In this document: piece after piece, positions 17,769 through 25,610 of the stretch
How positions within the stretch are numbered: position 1 is the stretch's first letter
Layout of the letters: every line of letters starts with the position of its first letter
Assembly: GCA_963713545.1 (NCBI GenBank)
Contig: CAVQME010000010.1
Coordinates: 372,001-436,000 of the forward strand
From: CAVPLM01 sp963713545
GTDB taxonomy: Bacteria > Actinomycetota > Thermoleophilia > RBG-16-64-13
Reading direction: 5' to 3'
Length of the DNA: 64,000 nt
Made by a program: the position numbers and the translations under genes
Notes under the pieces: generated by a model
What the model was told of the DNA's origin: nothing
The model's input: the letters and a program-made list of their open reading frames with translations, nothing else
The model's database searches: none

Positions 17769-18404
17769 TCACCCGATGAAGTCGATGTTGACCTCTTTGA
17801 CGTCCCACAGCGGTTCGATCTTCTCGGCGATGTCGGCCTTGATGACCGCCGCGAACTGGTGTTCGGGCGGTAGGTCGGCCACGATGTGCACGACCCCGTC
17901 CTCGAAGGTGATGTCCTTGATCAGCTCGGTACGGACCACGTCCAGGCCCCGCAGAGGGTTCATCACGTGGCGGAGCCTCTTCTTGATGATCTCGACCGTC
18001 GTGGGCTCGCGCTCTTCGATCAGACCATGCTTCTCCTCGTAGTCGCGGATGGCCGCCCGCAGGCCCTCTACGGCGAGCACCGAGCAGTGAGCCTTCAGCG
18101 GCGGCAGACCGCCCAGCTCCTCCGAGGCTTCTTTCCAGCTGATCTTCTTCGCGTCGGAGATGGTCTTACCTTTGGCCATCTCGGTGATGATCGAACCCGT
18201 GGCGATGTTGGATGCGCACCCGTAGGACTCGAACTTGACGTCTTCCAGCACCTTGGTGTCGTCGTCGACCTTGATGTACACGGCCACCATGTCGCCACAG
18301 GCTGGGCTGCCTTCGGTCGACTTGCCATCGGGGTTCTCGATCACGCCCACGTTCCGCGGGTTGCGGAAGTGCTCCAGTACCTTGTCGCTGTATGGGAAAG
18401 CCAT
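17769..18404 (-). CDS. IscU-type Fe-S scaffold fused to a MIP18/DUF59 domain
   Basis: A 211-residue fusion. Residues 1-125 are IscU-like with all three scaffold cysteines: Cys36 in SPACGDM (with Asp38), Cys63 in ESYGCASNIATG and Cys107 in LKAHCSVL. From ~133 the protein reads as a MIP18/DUF59 domain (VEIIKKRLRHVMNPLRGLDV ... ITFEDGVVHIVADLPPEHQF ... WDVKEVNIDF), a family found in Fe-S assembly and targeting; it lacks a Cys. ATG 18404 is chosen because IscU homology begins there. It is the last gene of the tusA-drsH-iscS operon, 1 nt after the iscS-like stop, so scaffold and delivery roles may be joined in one chain. Confidence 0.9.
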   Translation of the reverse strand: MAFPYSDKVLEHFRNPRNVGVIENPDGKSTEGSPACGDMVAVYIKVDDDTKVLEDVKFESYGCASNIATGSIITEMAKGKTISDAKKISWKEASEELGGLPPLKAHCSVLAVEGLRAAIRDYEEKHGLIEEREPTTVEIIKKRLRHVMNPLRGLDVVRTELIKDITFEDGVVHIVADLPPEHQFAAVIKADIAEKIEPLWDVKEVNIDFIG

Positions 18405-18405
18405 G

Positions 18406-19587
18406 CTATCGCTCCTTCTCTTCGGCGGGCATGAGGGGACTGATGACCCGTAGTTCGCGCACCACCTCGGCGATGGCGTCGACCACCCCGTCCACATCGG
18501 CCTGACTGTTGTAGCGGCCCAGACTGAAACGGACCGACCCGTGGGCCCTCTCGTGGTCGCCCCCTATGCCCATGATCACGTGACTTGCTTCGAGCGATCT
18601 GCTGAAGCAGGCGGAGCCGGTGCTCACCGCGAAGCCGCGCATGTCGAGCTGCAGGGTGATCGACTCACCCTCCACGTAATGAAAGGTCACGTTGGCGTTC
18701 TGCGGTAGACGCCGGGTGCGGTGACCGTTGAGGGTAGTGTGGGGGATCTCGGCGAGCACCCGGTCGAGCAGCCGGTCGCGCAACATGCGGATGAGGTCCG
18801 TCTCCTCGTCGGTCACCAGTTCGGCGGCCCGGGCGAAGCCGATAGCCGAAGGGATGTCCTCCACCCCGGCCCGGTGGTTGAACTCCTGAAAGCCGCCGTC
18901 CATCCACTTGCCCATGGGCGTGCCGGTCCGAAGGTAGAGGCCACCGATACCTTTGGGCCCGTGGATCGTGTGACCGGACACGGTCACCATATCCACCGGC
19001 AAGGAGCTCGCGTCCAGCGGCAGCCGAGTGAAGGTGTGGGTGGCGTCGGTGTGGAAAAGGACGTCTTTCTCCCGGCAGATCGTCGCGATGCTCTCGATGT
19101 CCTGGACCGTGCCGATCTCCTGGTTGGCGTGCTGGATCGAGACGAGGATGGTCTGGTCCGTGATGGCGTCCTTCACTGCCTCCGGGTCGACGAGGCCATC
19201 GGCATCGACCTCAAGAGTGGTCACCTCGAACCCCTGCCTGCCGAGCGCAACCGTGGTGTTAAGAACAGGGAAGTCCTCGATGCGCGAGGTGATGAGATGC
19301 TTCCCCTTCTTGTCCCCCAACTTGAGGGCCACACCCTTTATGGCCATGTTGCTCGATTCCGTGCTGCCCGAGGTGAAGATGAACTCCTCGGCCTGGGCAC
19401 CCAGCCGGGCTGCGAGCGAGGCGCGAGCCCCGTCGAGCGCCTCCCGGGCCTCTATGCCCATCGAGTAGCCGAACTCCGAAGTCGCGACCGCATAGGTATC
19501 GAAGAGATAGGGTCTCATGGCCTCGAGCACGCGTTCGTCGAGCCGGGTGCCCGCGGAATTGTCCAGATAGGTTGTCTCGCCGAACAT
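18406..19587 (-). CDS. IscS/NifS-like protein lacking the PLP-binding lysine
   Basis: A 393-residue protein with the full class V aminotransferase layout of IscS: YLDNSAGT, FTSGSTESSNMAIKG, ILVSIQHANQEIGT, FHTDATHTF and GPKGIGGLYLR. The motif that holds the Schiff-base Lys (SGHK in E. coli IscS) is SGHT here: Thr207, codon at 18969-18967. Other PLP contacts are also changed: Asp105 for the stacking His, His184 for Gln, and Val242 for the phosphate-binding Thr. The mobile-loop persulfide Cys is kept (Cys327, GSACFSRSLE). It probably cannot do PLP chemistry. Archaeoglobus fulgidus IscS, with Asp at the Lys site, is a known precedent. It sits between drsH-like and iscU-like genes. Confidence 0.9.
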   Translation of the reverse strand: MFGETTYLDNSAGTRLDERVLEAMRPYLFDTYAVATSEFGYSMGIEAREALDGARASLAARLGAQAEEFIFTSGSTESSNMAIKGVALKLGDKKGKHLITSRIEDFPVLNTTVALGRQGFEVTTLEVDADGLVDPEAVKDAITDQTILVSIQHANQEIGTVQDIESIATICREKDVLFHTDATHTFTRLPLDASSLPVDMVTVSGHTIHGPKGIGGLYLRTGTPMGKWMDGGFQEFNHRAGVEDIPSAIGFARAAELVTDEETDLIRMLRDRLLDRVLAEIPHTTLNGHRTRRLPQNANVTFHYVEGESITLQLDMRGFAVSTGSACFSRSLEASHVIMGIGGDHERAHGSVRFSLGRYNSQADVDGVVDAIAEVVRELRVISPLMPAEEKER

Positions 19588-19617
19588 GGCCTCTCCTCGC
19601 CGATCCTCGGATCGCGT

Positions 19618-20091
19618 CTAGATGAACAGGGTGATGGTGGAGTGGCGCGCCTCCTCGATATACGTCCCCACAGAGCAGTACTCCTCGATGAGATCCTGGC
19701 GCAGATCCTCGGCTTTGATGCCCATGATCGCCATGGTCATGTCGCAGGCGAAGATCTTGCCCCCCAACTCCTTGAAGTCTTGGGCGAGATGCTCGAGCGA
19801 GACCGCCCCTGCCTTCTTCATCCGGCGCTTCACCATCCACTTGCCCAGTCCGAGCATGTTCATCTTGGAGAGCGGACCGCTGTCCAGACCGCCATCCTTC
19901 TTGAGCCGCGTGAGGCCCCAGAAGGTGAAGTACATCGAGACCTCCATGCCCATTGCCAGGGCCCCGTTGCTGATGATGAACGCGCTCTGAACCTTGTCGA
20001 AATCCCCGCTCTGCACCACGATCGTGGCTTTCTCCGGCGCGGGCGCCTCGGTGACGGCGGCGGGGCTCAGCGACGTATCCGTATTGTCCAC
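19618..20091 (-). CDS. DsrE/DsrF/DrsH-like sulfur-relay protein
   Basis: A 157-residue protein of the DsrE/DrsH-like family. After ~20 disordered residues comes ATIVVQSGDFDKVQSAFIISNGALAMGMEVSMYF, split here as a strand-helix-strand start, then a Lys-rich stretch, then KIFACDMTMAIMGIKAEDL with the conserved Cys116. Cys139 is a second candidate. Such proteins carry persulfides or act as membrane-associated sulfurtransferases. GTG 20091 has a GGAGGAGG site close upstream and overlaps the tusA 3' end by 25 nt, so translation is probably coupled. It is 30 nt upstream of the iscS-like gene. Confidence 0.87.
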   Translation of the reverse strand: MDNTDTSLSPAAVTEAPAPEKATIVVQSGDFDKVQSAFIISNGALAMGMEVSMYFTFWGLTRLKKDGGLDSGPLSKMNMLGLGKWMVKRRMKKAGAVSLEHLAQDFKELGGKIFACDMTMAIMGIKAEDLRQDLIEEYCSVGTYIEEARHSTITLFI

Positions 20092-20288
20092 GTCTCGCCC
20101 TCCTCCTCCACGCTGATAAGTTCAAGTCCGAGGGCCTTCACGGCCATCGGTATCTCCTTCTTCGACGATGGGTGCGTACCTACGACCTCCAGCTCATCAC
20201 CCGGAGCCGCTTTGCGCAGAGCCTTGCGCACTTCCACCAGAGGGACCGGGCAGGTCGCCCCCCTCACGTCGAGCTTGATCTCGGCCAC
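20067..20288 (-). CDS. tusA: TusA-family sulfur carrier
   Basis: A 73-residue TusA protein: KLDVRGATCPVPLVEVRKAL with the carrier Cys13 in C-P-x-P, then GDELEVVGTHPSSKKEIPMA. TusA proteins accept sulfane sulfur as a persulfide and pass it on. GTG 20288 has a GGGGAGG ribosome site 8-9 nt upstream; longer in-frame readings extend into the terminator-bearing leader. It is the first gene of the sulfur operon, which suggests that sulfur enters through TusA and DrsH rather than a PLP desulfurase. Confidence 0.9.
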   Translation of the reverse strand: MAEIKLDVRGATCPVPLVEVRKALRKAAPGDELEVVGTHPSSKKEIPMAVKALGLELISVEEEGETWTIRIRR

Positions 20289-20315
20289 TCGCCGACCTCC
20301 CCTCGCAGGAACTGC

Positions 20316-20338
20316 AAAAAGGACCGGTTTCCCCGGTC
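20316..20338 (-). terminator. Terminator or attenuator in the tusA leader
   Basis: Minus strand GACCGG-ggaaa-CCGGTC followed by CTTTTTG (A-run 20316-20320 on the plus strand). It ends 28 nt before the tusA start and about 13 nt before its ribosome site. An upstream GGACC (20359-20355) could pair with the terminator 3' arm GGTCC, giving an alternative, antiterminator-like fold. Confidence 0.55.
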
Positions 20339-20370
20339 TGTTATTGGCTACCCGGGTCCGCCTGAGCATA

Positions 20371-20397
20371 AACAAAAGGCGCCGGCCTCCCGGCACC
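20371..20397 (-). terminator. Intrinsic terminator downstream of the RRM gene
   Basis: Minus strand GGTGCCGG-GAGG-CCGGCGCC (one G-T wobble) followed by TTTTGTT. It is 222 nt beyond the RRM stop codon and is the first clear terminator after that gene. Confidence 0.65.
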
Positions 20398-20618
20398 TCA
20401 GAACTCATTTCAGAACGGAGCTCTGCCGTCAGGGACGGGCTGGGCACGCGCCAGAGACGGACGCAGGGAGCGCGAGTAGCAGCGCTATTTGCGGGACCGA
20501 GGACGCACTATCGTGCCGCCCAGGGCGCGCTAGGCGGCCGCGGCTTCATTCTGAAACGAGTCGTTAGCCTCAAAACAGTGAGGAGCCCGCGGACGAGCCC
20601 TGCTCCGAGAGGTCGACT

Positions 20619-20999
20619 CTACCAGCGCGATCCTCCACCCTGGCCGCTGCTGTAACCGCCGCCCCCGCCGTAGCCGCCGCCGTAGCCCCCACCACCACTA
20701 CCACCATAGCCGCCGCGACTTCCACCGTAACCACCCGGCTTGCGCTGCTCCTGCTCGCGAGCGTTGTCAACGTTGATGGTGCGCCCGTCAAGATCGGTGC
20801 CGTTGAGGGCAGCCTTCGCCGCCTCGCCTTCCTCGGGGGTGCTCATCTCGACGAATGCGAAACCCTTGGGACGGCCCGTTTGCCGGTCGGTGATGATGTT
20901 CACCGACACCACTTCGCCGTGCTCGCCGAACGTCTTTTCCAGGGTTTCTTTGGTGGTGCCGTAGGAGAGGTTGCCGACGTACAGTCTTGCCGTGCTCAT
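20619..20999 (-). CDS. Gly-rich single-RRM RNA-binding protein
   Basis: A 126-residue protein with one RNA-recognition motif: RNP2 LYVGNL at residues 6-11 and RNP1 KGFAFVEM near 47. It ends in a ~35-residue Gly/Tyr/Ser tail made of GGYGG repeats. It resembles the cold-inducible Rbp/glycine-rich RRM proteins of cyanobacteria and other bacteria, which act as RNA chaperones. The second ATG (20999) is chosen because the GGAGG site is 5 nt from it but only 2 nt from the first. A good promoter lies ~110 nt upstream, leaving a long 5' leader where cold or growth control could act. Confidence 0.92.
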   Translation of the reverse strand: MSTARLYVGNLSYGTTKETLEKTFGEHGEVVSVNIITDRQTGRPKGFAFVEMSTPEEGEAAKAALNGTDLDGRTINVDNAREQEQRKPGGYGGSRGGYGGSGGGGYGGGYGGGGGYSSGQGGGSRW

Positions 21000-21115
21000 C
21001 ATGTCCTCCACAGATACCAGTGACAGAACCGCATGCGTTCGGATGCACCTGCGGACGGACGAGTAGATGAAGCACTCTGCACGTCGCGGGGAGAGCTTCC
21101 TATCGATGCTATTCC

Positions 21116-21145
21116 ATCATACTGAGTTCCGGGCACGTAAAGCAA
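21116..21145 (-). promoter_or_regulatory. Sigma-70 promoter for the RRM gene
   Basis: On the minus strand TTGCTT (21145-21140), an 18-nt spacer, then TATGAT (21121-21116). It would give a leader of about 110 nt before the ATG at 20999. Confidence 0.55.
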
Positions 21146-21158
21146 GCGACTTCCTTAA

Positions 21159-21191
21159 TGACGCGTCACGGGTTACGGTAACGGGTATAGA
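21159..21191 (+). promoter_or_regulatory. Two palindromes over a weak promoter for the trehalose operon
   Basis: The perfect palindrome TGACGCGTCA (21159-21168) is followed by GTTAC-g-GTAAC (21172-21182). A TATAGA -10-like element is at 21186-21191. The second palindrome would fill the spacer of a promoter reading toward otsB, so both look like operators. The regulator is unknown. Confidence 0.4.
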
Positions 21192-21252
21192 GAAGTGCCA
21201 GGCGCGGAAGGCAACCGGAACATCGGCGACGACGTCAGGCGGAGGATCACAG

Positions 21253-22083
21253 TTGACCATCGATCGCCCACTACCCGAGGCCCTCGGCGCTCTGCCGGTG
21301 ATAAGGCGGCGGATCGGCGGGCGCAGGTGCGGATTCTTCCTGGACCTCGACGGCACCCTGGCTCCCATCGCCTCCCGTCCCGAGCAACTCTGGTTGCCGC
21401 CTGAGACCAGAGCGCTACTCGACCATATGGCCCGTCTTTGTCTGGTCTGCGTGGTCTCAGGCCGGGGTCTGAAGGACCTCCAGCGCAAAGTGGGCCTGGG
21501 CTCCGTCTACTACGCGGCCGCTCATGGTCACCGGATCGTCGGGCCGGCGGGGTCGGGGATCGACCTCGAGGTGGGAGGCGAGTATCGGGAGGACCTCGAC
21601 GCCGCTGCCGAGGACTTGCGGAGTAGCCTGTATCCGGTGACTGGAGTTGTGGTCGAGGCCAAAGGGCTGTCGGTGTCGGTCCACTACCGCTTGGTGGCCG
21701 AGGCCGAGCGGCCTGGCGTGGACCGGGCAGTGGCAGTAGTGGCGTCCAGATATCCTGGCCTCCGTCTTACAGGAGGCAAGTTGGTGCACGAACTGGGGCC
21801 ACCGGGGGATTGGGACAAGGGCAAGGCGATGCTCTGGCTGCTCGAGCGGCTGGGACGTGGGCCGGTCGAGACCATCCCCATCTGCGTGGGCGACGACCTC
21901 ACCGATGAGAACATGTTCGTGGCCGCCGCCGGTTGGGGCGTATCGATCCTGGTCGGCTGCCCGGAGAGGCCCACGATGGCGGACTATCGACTAGCCGATT
22001 ACGGCGAGGTCGCCGTCTTCCTGCGGGCGTTCGCCGTGGGAGGCCAGGATGAAGATGCTTACGAATCGGGTGGTCCGGGGTAG
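21253..22083 (+). CDS. otsB: Trehalose-6-phosphate phosphatase
   Basis: HAD-superfamily phosphatase of 276 residues that removes phosphate from trehalose 6-phosphate. Motif I is FFLDLDGTLAPIASRP, motif II VVSGRGLKDLQ, then YYAAAHGHRI, the Lys in DWDKGKAMLWLL, and motif IV CVGDDLTDENMF. The TTG at 21253 has GGCGGAGG 7 nt upstream and fits the family N-terminus; the longer in-frame reading from 21067 runs through the palindromic promoter region. It is the first gene of otsB-DUF5752-treT-otsA. Confidence 0.92.
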   Translation: MTIDRPLPEALGALPVIRRRIGGRRCGFFLDLDGTLAPIASRPEQLWLPPETRALLDHMARLCLVCVVSGRGLKDLQRKVGLGSVYYAAAHGHRIVGPAGSGIDLEVGGEYREDLDAAAEDLRSSLYPVTGVVVEAKGLSVSVHYRLVAEAERPGVDRAVAVVASRYPGLRLTGGKLVHELGPPGDWDKGKAMLWLLERLGRGPVETIPICVGDDLTDENMFVAAAGWGVSILVGCPERPTMADYRLADYGEVAVFLRAFAVGGQDEDAYESGGPG

Positions 22084-22118
22084 AACGCCCTCGAGGAGGG
22101 GCAACCGAAGGGATTCCG

Positions 22119-22814
22119 ATGGTCGAGTTCGCCATAAAGGATTGCACCCTCGCCATAGTCGCCACCGGTCGCCGCGCCCAGACCCTGAGAGAGCTTCGCG
22201 ATATCTTGCGCGATATCCACCCGGGCTGCATATACCATCACTTCTGGGGTACCTTGCTCCGCCCACAATTCTCAGACCGTGAGTTCAACAACGATTTCGC
22301 TACGTGGTGCCACCATAGCCTCCACGACAACCGGGCCGCCGAGCGCTTGGCCGTGATAGATCCGGCCGAATACGCCGACCTGGAGGAACTTCGTCAGGAG
22401 CTCATCGAAGTGATCGACGAGCGCCTGGATGAAACGGAGCTCATGCTGTTCGCTCGAGCCGATCAACAGTTCCACTTTGTCCGTTCGGTCATCGTCGTGT
22501 TCGACACATACCACCGTGTCGCCGACCCGGAGGACCTGGTGCACTTGCTTCCAGAGCTGTCCATAGGCAGCATCTTCTATCACTTCATCGATGCCAGACG
22601 CCGAGAACCCATCGGGGTGGATGATTTCCGCGCGTGGCTTCTGGGTCTCGGTGACACCTACCGGGAGCTGTGTGGGGCCCTTTCCGAGGTGGATCCCTAT
22701 TTCGAGTCGCTCTTCGTCCTGCGAAGCCGGCTTGCCCGGCTGTTCGACGAACACTTGGGGGCAGAGGGGGCGCCGCATCCAGATGCGACCCCCGTCCGAC
22801 CGGGGGGAGCCTGA
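22119..22814 (+). CDS. DUF5752 protein
   Basis: A 231-residue DUF5752 protein. It has two similar halves, each with an 'IHPGCIYHHF' or 'SIGSIFYHFI' motif followed by an acidic, Trp-containing segment (FATWCHHSLHD; DFRAWLLGLGD), which suggests an internal duplication. No catalytic motif was recognised. The family is regularly found beside trehalose glycosyltransferring synthase genes and may regulate or assemble with them. Here it lies 1 nt before the treT ATG. Confidence 0.85.
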   Translation: MVEFAIKDCTLAIVATGRRAQTLRELRDILRDIHPGCIYHHFWGTLLRPQFSDREFNNDFATWCHHSLHDNRAAERLAVIDPAEYADLEELRQELIEVIDERLDETELMLFARADQQFHFVRSVIVVFDTYHRVADPEDLVHLLPELSIGSIFYHFIDARRREPIGVDDFRAWLLGLGDTYRELCGALSEVDPYFESLFVLRSRLARLFDEHLGAEGAPHPDATPVRPGGA

Positions 22815-22815
22815 G

Positions 22816-24072
22816 ATGGCCAGGCACGCCGATCAGAGCTTGCTCGACCGGTACGCGGAGCACGCCGGCCACGACGCCATCGAACAGCTCCGCCAGTTGG
22901 CAAGACCTTTGGCGGGCCTCAGAGTGGTGCACGTGAACTCCACCCGCCAGGGCGGAGGAGTGGCCGAGATCCTGGTCAAACTGGTGCCGCTCATGCAGGA
23001 ACTGGGAATGGAGACCAGCTGGGAGGTCATCGAGGGGAACGAGGACTTCTTCAACTGCACGAAGTCGTTTCACAACGCCCTTCAGGGCAAGAGCCTGCGC
23101 ATACCCGAGGCCCTGCTGCGCGTCTACGAAGAAGTCAACGCCGTCAACGCCGACAGGCTGCGCCCCGTTCTCGAACAGGCAGACTTCGTGTTCGTGCACG
23201 ACCCACAACCCGCTCCTCTCCTCGGCTACTGCTCCCAGCGTCGGGGCAAGTGGATCTGGCGGTGCCATATCGATCTCAGCCACCCCTACAGACCCGTTTG
23301 GAAGTACCTCCGGCAATTCCTCGCCGGCTACGATGCCAGCATCTTCTCCCTGGAGGCGTTCGCTCCCCAGATGTCGCACCCCGTCTTCATCATCCCTCCC
23401 AGCATCGATCCTCTCAGCGAGAAGAACCAACCCCTGAGGGCGCGTGACGTGCGGCGAGTGCTGGAGGAGTTCGGCATCGACCCCAACAGACCGATCATCC
23501 TGCAGGTCTCGCGTTTCGACCGCTTCAAAGACCCTGTAGGAGTCATTCAGGCCTACCAACTGGCCACCGAGTTCGTTCCCAGCCTCCAACTGGTGCTGGT
23601 CGGAGGTACGGCGGCCGACGACCCCGAAGGCGAGATGGTGCTGAGGGAGGTGCGAGAGGCGGCTCAGGGAGACCCGGATATCCACGTGCTGTCTTCGAGC
23701 CACTACAGCGACAGGGTGATCAACGCCTTGCAAACCGCGGCCGACATCGTTCTGCAAAAGTCGCTCCGCGAGGGCTTCGGCCTCACGGTCACCGAGGCGA
23801 TGTGGAAAGGGAAGCCCGTGATCGGAGGTAATACGGGCGGTATCAGACTTCAGCTGCTGAACCACCGAACCGGATTCCTGGTGGATACTCCCGAAGGCGC
23901 GGCCATGCGCATCCGCTATCTACTGTTCGAGCGCCCCCGCATCGGGCAGATCGGCCAGAACGCGCGGGAGTTGGTCCGGCAGAGCTTCCTCAATACCCGG
24001 CACCTACGGGAGTACCTGACGCTCATGGTCGCCCTCCTGTATGGCGTAGAGGATCGTATCGAGTTGACGTAG
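22816..24072 (+). CDS. treT: Trehalose glycosyltransferring synthase-like GT4 glycosyltransferase
   Basis: A 418-residue GT-B glycosyltransferase of family GT4 that resembles TreT, which makes trehalose reversibly from NDP-glucose and glucose. Visible features are VHVNSTRQGGGVAEILVKL in the N-terminal acceptor domain, HDPQPAPL, WRCHIDLSHPYRPVW, ILQVSRFDRFKDP and the nucleotide-sugar motif KSLREGFGLTVTEAMWKGKP (E-x7-E). The ATG at 22816 follows the DUF5752 stop by 1 nt. A trehalose phosphorylase-like or other sucrose-synthase-like activity is possible, but the DUF5752 neighbour and the OtsAB genes support TreT. Confidence 0.85.
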   Translation: MARHADQSLLDRYAEHAGHDAIEQLRQLARPLAGLRVVHVNSTRQGGGVAEILVKLVPLMQELGMETSWEVIEGNEDFFNCTKSFHNALQGKSLRIPEALLRVYEEVNAVNADRLRPVLEQADFVFVHDPQPAPLLGYCSQRRGKWIWRCHIDLSHPYRPVWKYLRQFLAGYDASIFSLEAFAPQMSHPVFIIPPSIDPLSEKNQPLRARDVRRVLEEFGIDPNRPIILQVSRFDRFKDPVGVIQAYQLATEFVPSLQLVLVGGTAADDPEGEMVLREVREAAQGDPDIHVLSSSHYSDRVINALQTAADIVLQKSLREGFGLTVTEAMWKGKPVIGGNTGGIRLQLLNHRTGFLVDTPEGAAMRIRYLLFERPRIGQIGQNARELVRQSFLNTRHLREYLTLMVALLYGVEDRIELT

Positions 24073-24101
24073 GCCTCCCGCAGCCCTACCAAGGAGGATC
24101 C

Positions 24102-25586
24102 GTGACCGCGGAATCGACCAAGAGGCTCGTCGTCGTCTCGAACCGTCTCCCATACGTGCTCGAGAAGCAGAACGGCGACAAGTGGTCTCTGAAGCCGGGC
24201 TCCGGAGGTCTGGTCACGGCCCTTCTCCCGGTCCTCCGCAACCGAGGCGGGGTCTGGATAGGCTGGTCGGGGATCACTGAGGAGGCCCCGGGGCTCAAAG
24301 AGATCTTCGATACGGCCGCTCAAGGAGCGGGCTACAAGCTCCAGCCTGTCGCCCTTAGCAGGGACGAGATCGACAAGTACTACCACGGCTACTCCAACGA
24401 GAGCGTCTGGCCCCTCTTCCATGATCTTCAGTCCCGAGCCGAGTTCGATCCCGAGTACTGGCACACCTATGTCAAGGTCAACCGCAAGTTCGCAGATGCG
24501 CTGGCCAACGAGTGCCGCCCCGACGATTTCGTCTGGATCCACGACTACCAGTTGATGGACGTCGGCCACCACGTGCGCGAGATGGACTGCGACGTCGATC
24601 TGGCCTTCTTCCTCCACATCCCGTTCCCCGCCCCCGACATCTTCATGAAGCTGCCGGAGCGCCAGGCTGTGCTCGACTCTCTCCTCTCCTACGACCTGGT
24701 CGGCTTTCAGACAATGCGGGACCGGCGAAATTTCATCCAGTGCGTGCGCACCCTTCTCAAGAACGTCCGCCTTCACGTCGAGGGCCATCTGCACGTGATC
24801 AGGCTGGAGGATCGGGAGATGCGGGTGGGCAACTTCCCCATCGGGATCGACGCCGGCGGTTTCGCCGAGCGCGCTACGGCTCCAGAGGTCGAGGAGCGGT
24901 TACTCGCGATCCAGCGGAGATTTGAGAACAGACAGATCGTCCTGGGACTCGACCGGCTGGACTACACGAAGGGCATACCGCACCGTTTACACGCCTTCGC
25001 CAACCTCTTGGAGCGCTTCCCGGAGGTGCGAGGGCGTATACATCTCTTCCAGGTGGTGGTGCCAAGCCGGGTGGGTATCCCGAAATACGACGAGCTCAAG
25101 GTGGAGATCGAGCGTCTGGTAGGCGAGATCAACGGACGTTACTCGCAGGTGGGCTGGGTCCCGGTGCATTACTTCTTCCGCAGCCTCAGCTCCACCGAGC
25201 TCTTGGCCTCCTACAGGGCGGCCAAGATCGCCCTCATCACTCCTCTCAAGGATGGGATGAACCTGGTGGCCAAGGAGTTCTGCGCCTGCAGTCTGGAGGA
25301 GGATTCGGTACTGATCCTCAGCCAGTTCGCGGGAGCAGCGGCGCAACTGGGCAAGGCGGCGCTCGTGGTAAATCCCTATGACGTCGAGCAGACGGCCGAC
25401 GCCATCTACAACGCCTTCCGGATGGCCTCAGGGGAGCGCCGCTATCGCATGCGCCGCCTGCGGCGCAACATAAGCACCCAGGACGTCTTCTGGTGGGTGG
25501 ACTCGTTCATGCGCGCGGCCATCGACAAAGAGCTCCGAGACTTCCCGGTGCTGGAAGACTACATCCCCGAGCATCACCAACAGTAG
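24102..25586 (+). CDS. otsA: Trehalose-6-phosphate synthase (GT20)
   Basis: A 494-residue GT20 enzyme that joins NDP-glucose and glucose 6-phosphate. Conserved features are VVSNRLPYVLE, KPGSGGLVTAL, WIGWSG, WIHDYQLM, FFLHIPFPAPDIF, GLDRLDYTKGIPHRL (phosphate contacts) and PLKDGMNLVAKEFCA. GTG 24102 has AAGGAGGA 4-5 nt upstream. With OtsB it forms the two-step pathway; TreT in the same operon gives a second route to trehalose, making this locus redundant. Confidence 0.94.
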   Translation: MTAESTKRLVVVSNRLPYVLEKQNGDKWSLKPGSGGLVTALLPVLRNRGGVWIGWSGITEEAPGLKEIFDTAAQGAGYKLQPVALSRDEIDKYYHGYSNESVWPLFHDLQSRAEFDPEYWHTYVKVNRKFADALANECRPDDFVWIHDYQLMDVGHHVREMDCDVDLAFFLHIPFPAPDIFMKLPERQAVLDSLLSYDLVGFQTMRDRRNFIQCVRTLLKNVRLHVEGHLHVIRLEDREMRVGNFPIGIDAGGFAERATAPEVEERLLAIQRRFENRQIVLGLDRLDYTKGIPHRLHAFANLLERFPEVRGRIHLFQVVVPSRVGIPKYDELKVEIERLVGEINGRYSQVGWVPVHYFFRSLSSTELLASYRAAKIALITPLKDGMNLVAKEFCACSLEEDSVLILSQFAGAAAQLGKAALVVNPYDVEQTADAIYNAFRMASGERRYRMRRLRRNISTQDVFWWVDSFMRAAIDKELRDFPVLEDYIPEHHQQ

Positions 25587-25610
25587 CCGCCGGCCGCGGC
25601 AGCGCCGGCG

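Larger units (their letters stand above)
20289..20618 (-). other. 330-nt gap: leader of tusA operon and 3' region of the RRM gene
   Basis: No coding region or recognised RNA family was found. The gap contains two minus-strand intrinsic terminators (20371-20397 and 20316-20338) and about 220 nt of GC-rich sequence between the RRM stop and the first terminator. No strong minus-strand promoter was seen between the second terminator and tusA. Transcription of tusA may therefore pass through one or both terminators. Confidence 0.5.

Noticed and set aside
18721..20655. Long plus-strand open frame over the sulfur operon
   Set aside because: It is antisense to four well-supported genes and has no family resemblance. 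Long antisense frames at 2668-4056, 30920-32308, 58617-60560 and 62222-63643 are the same high-GC artefact.
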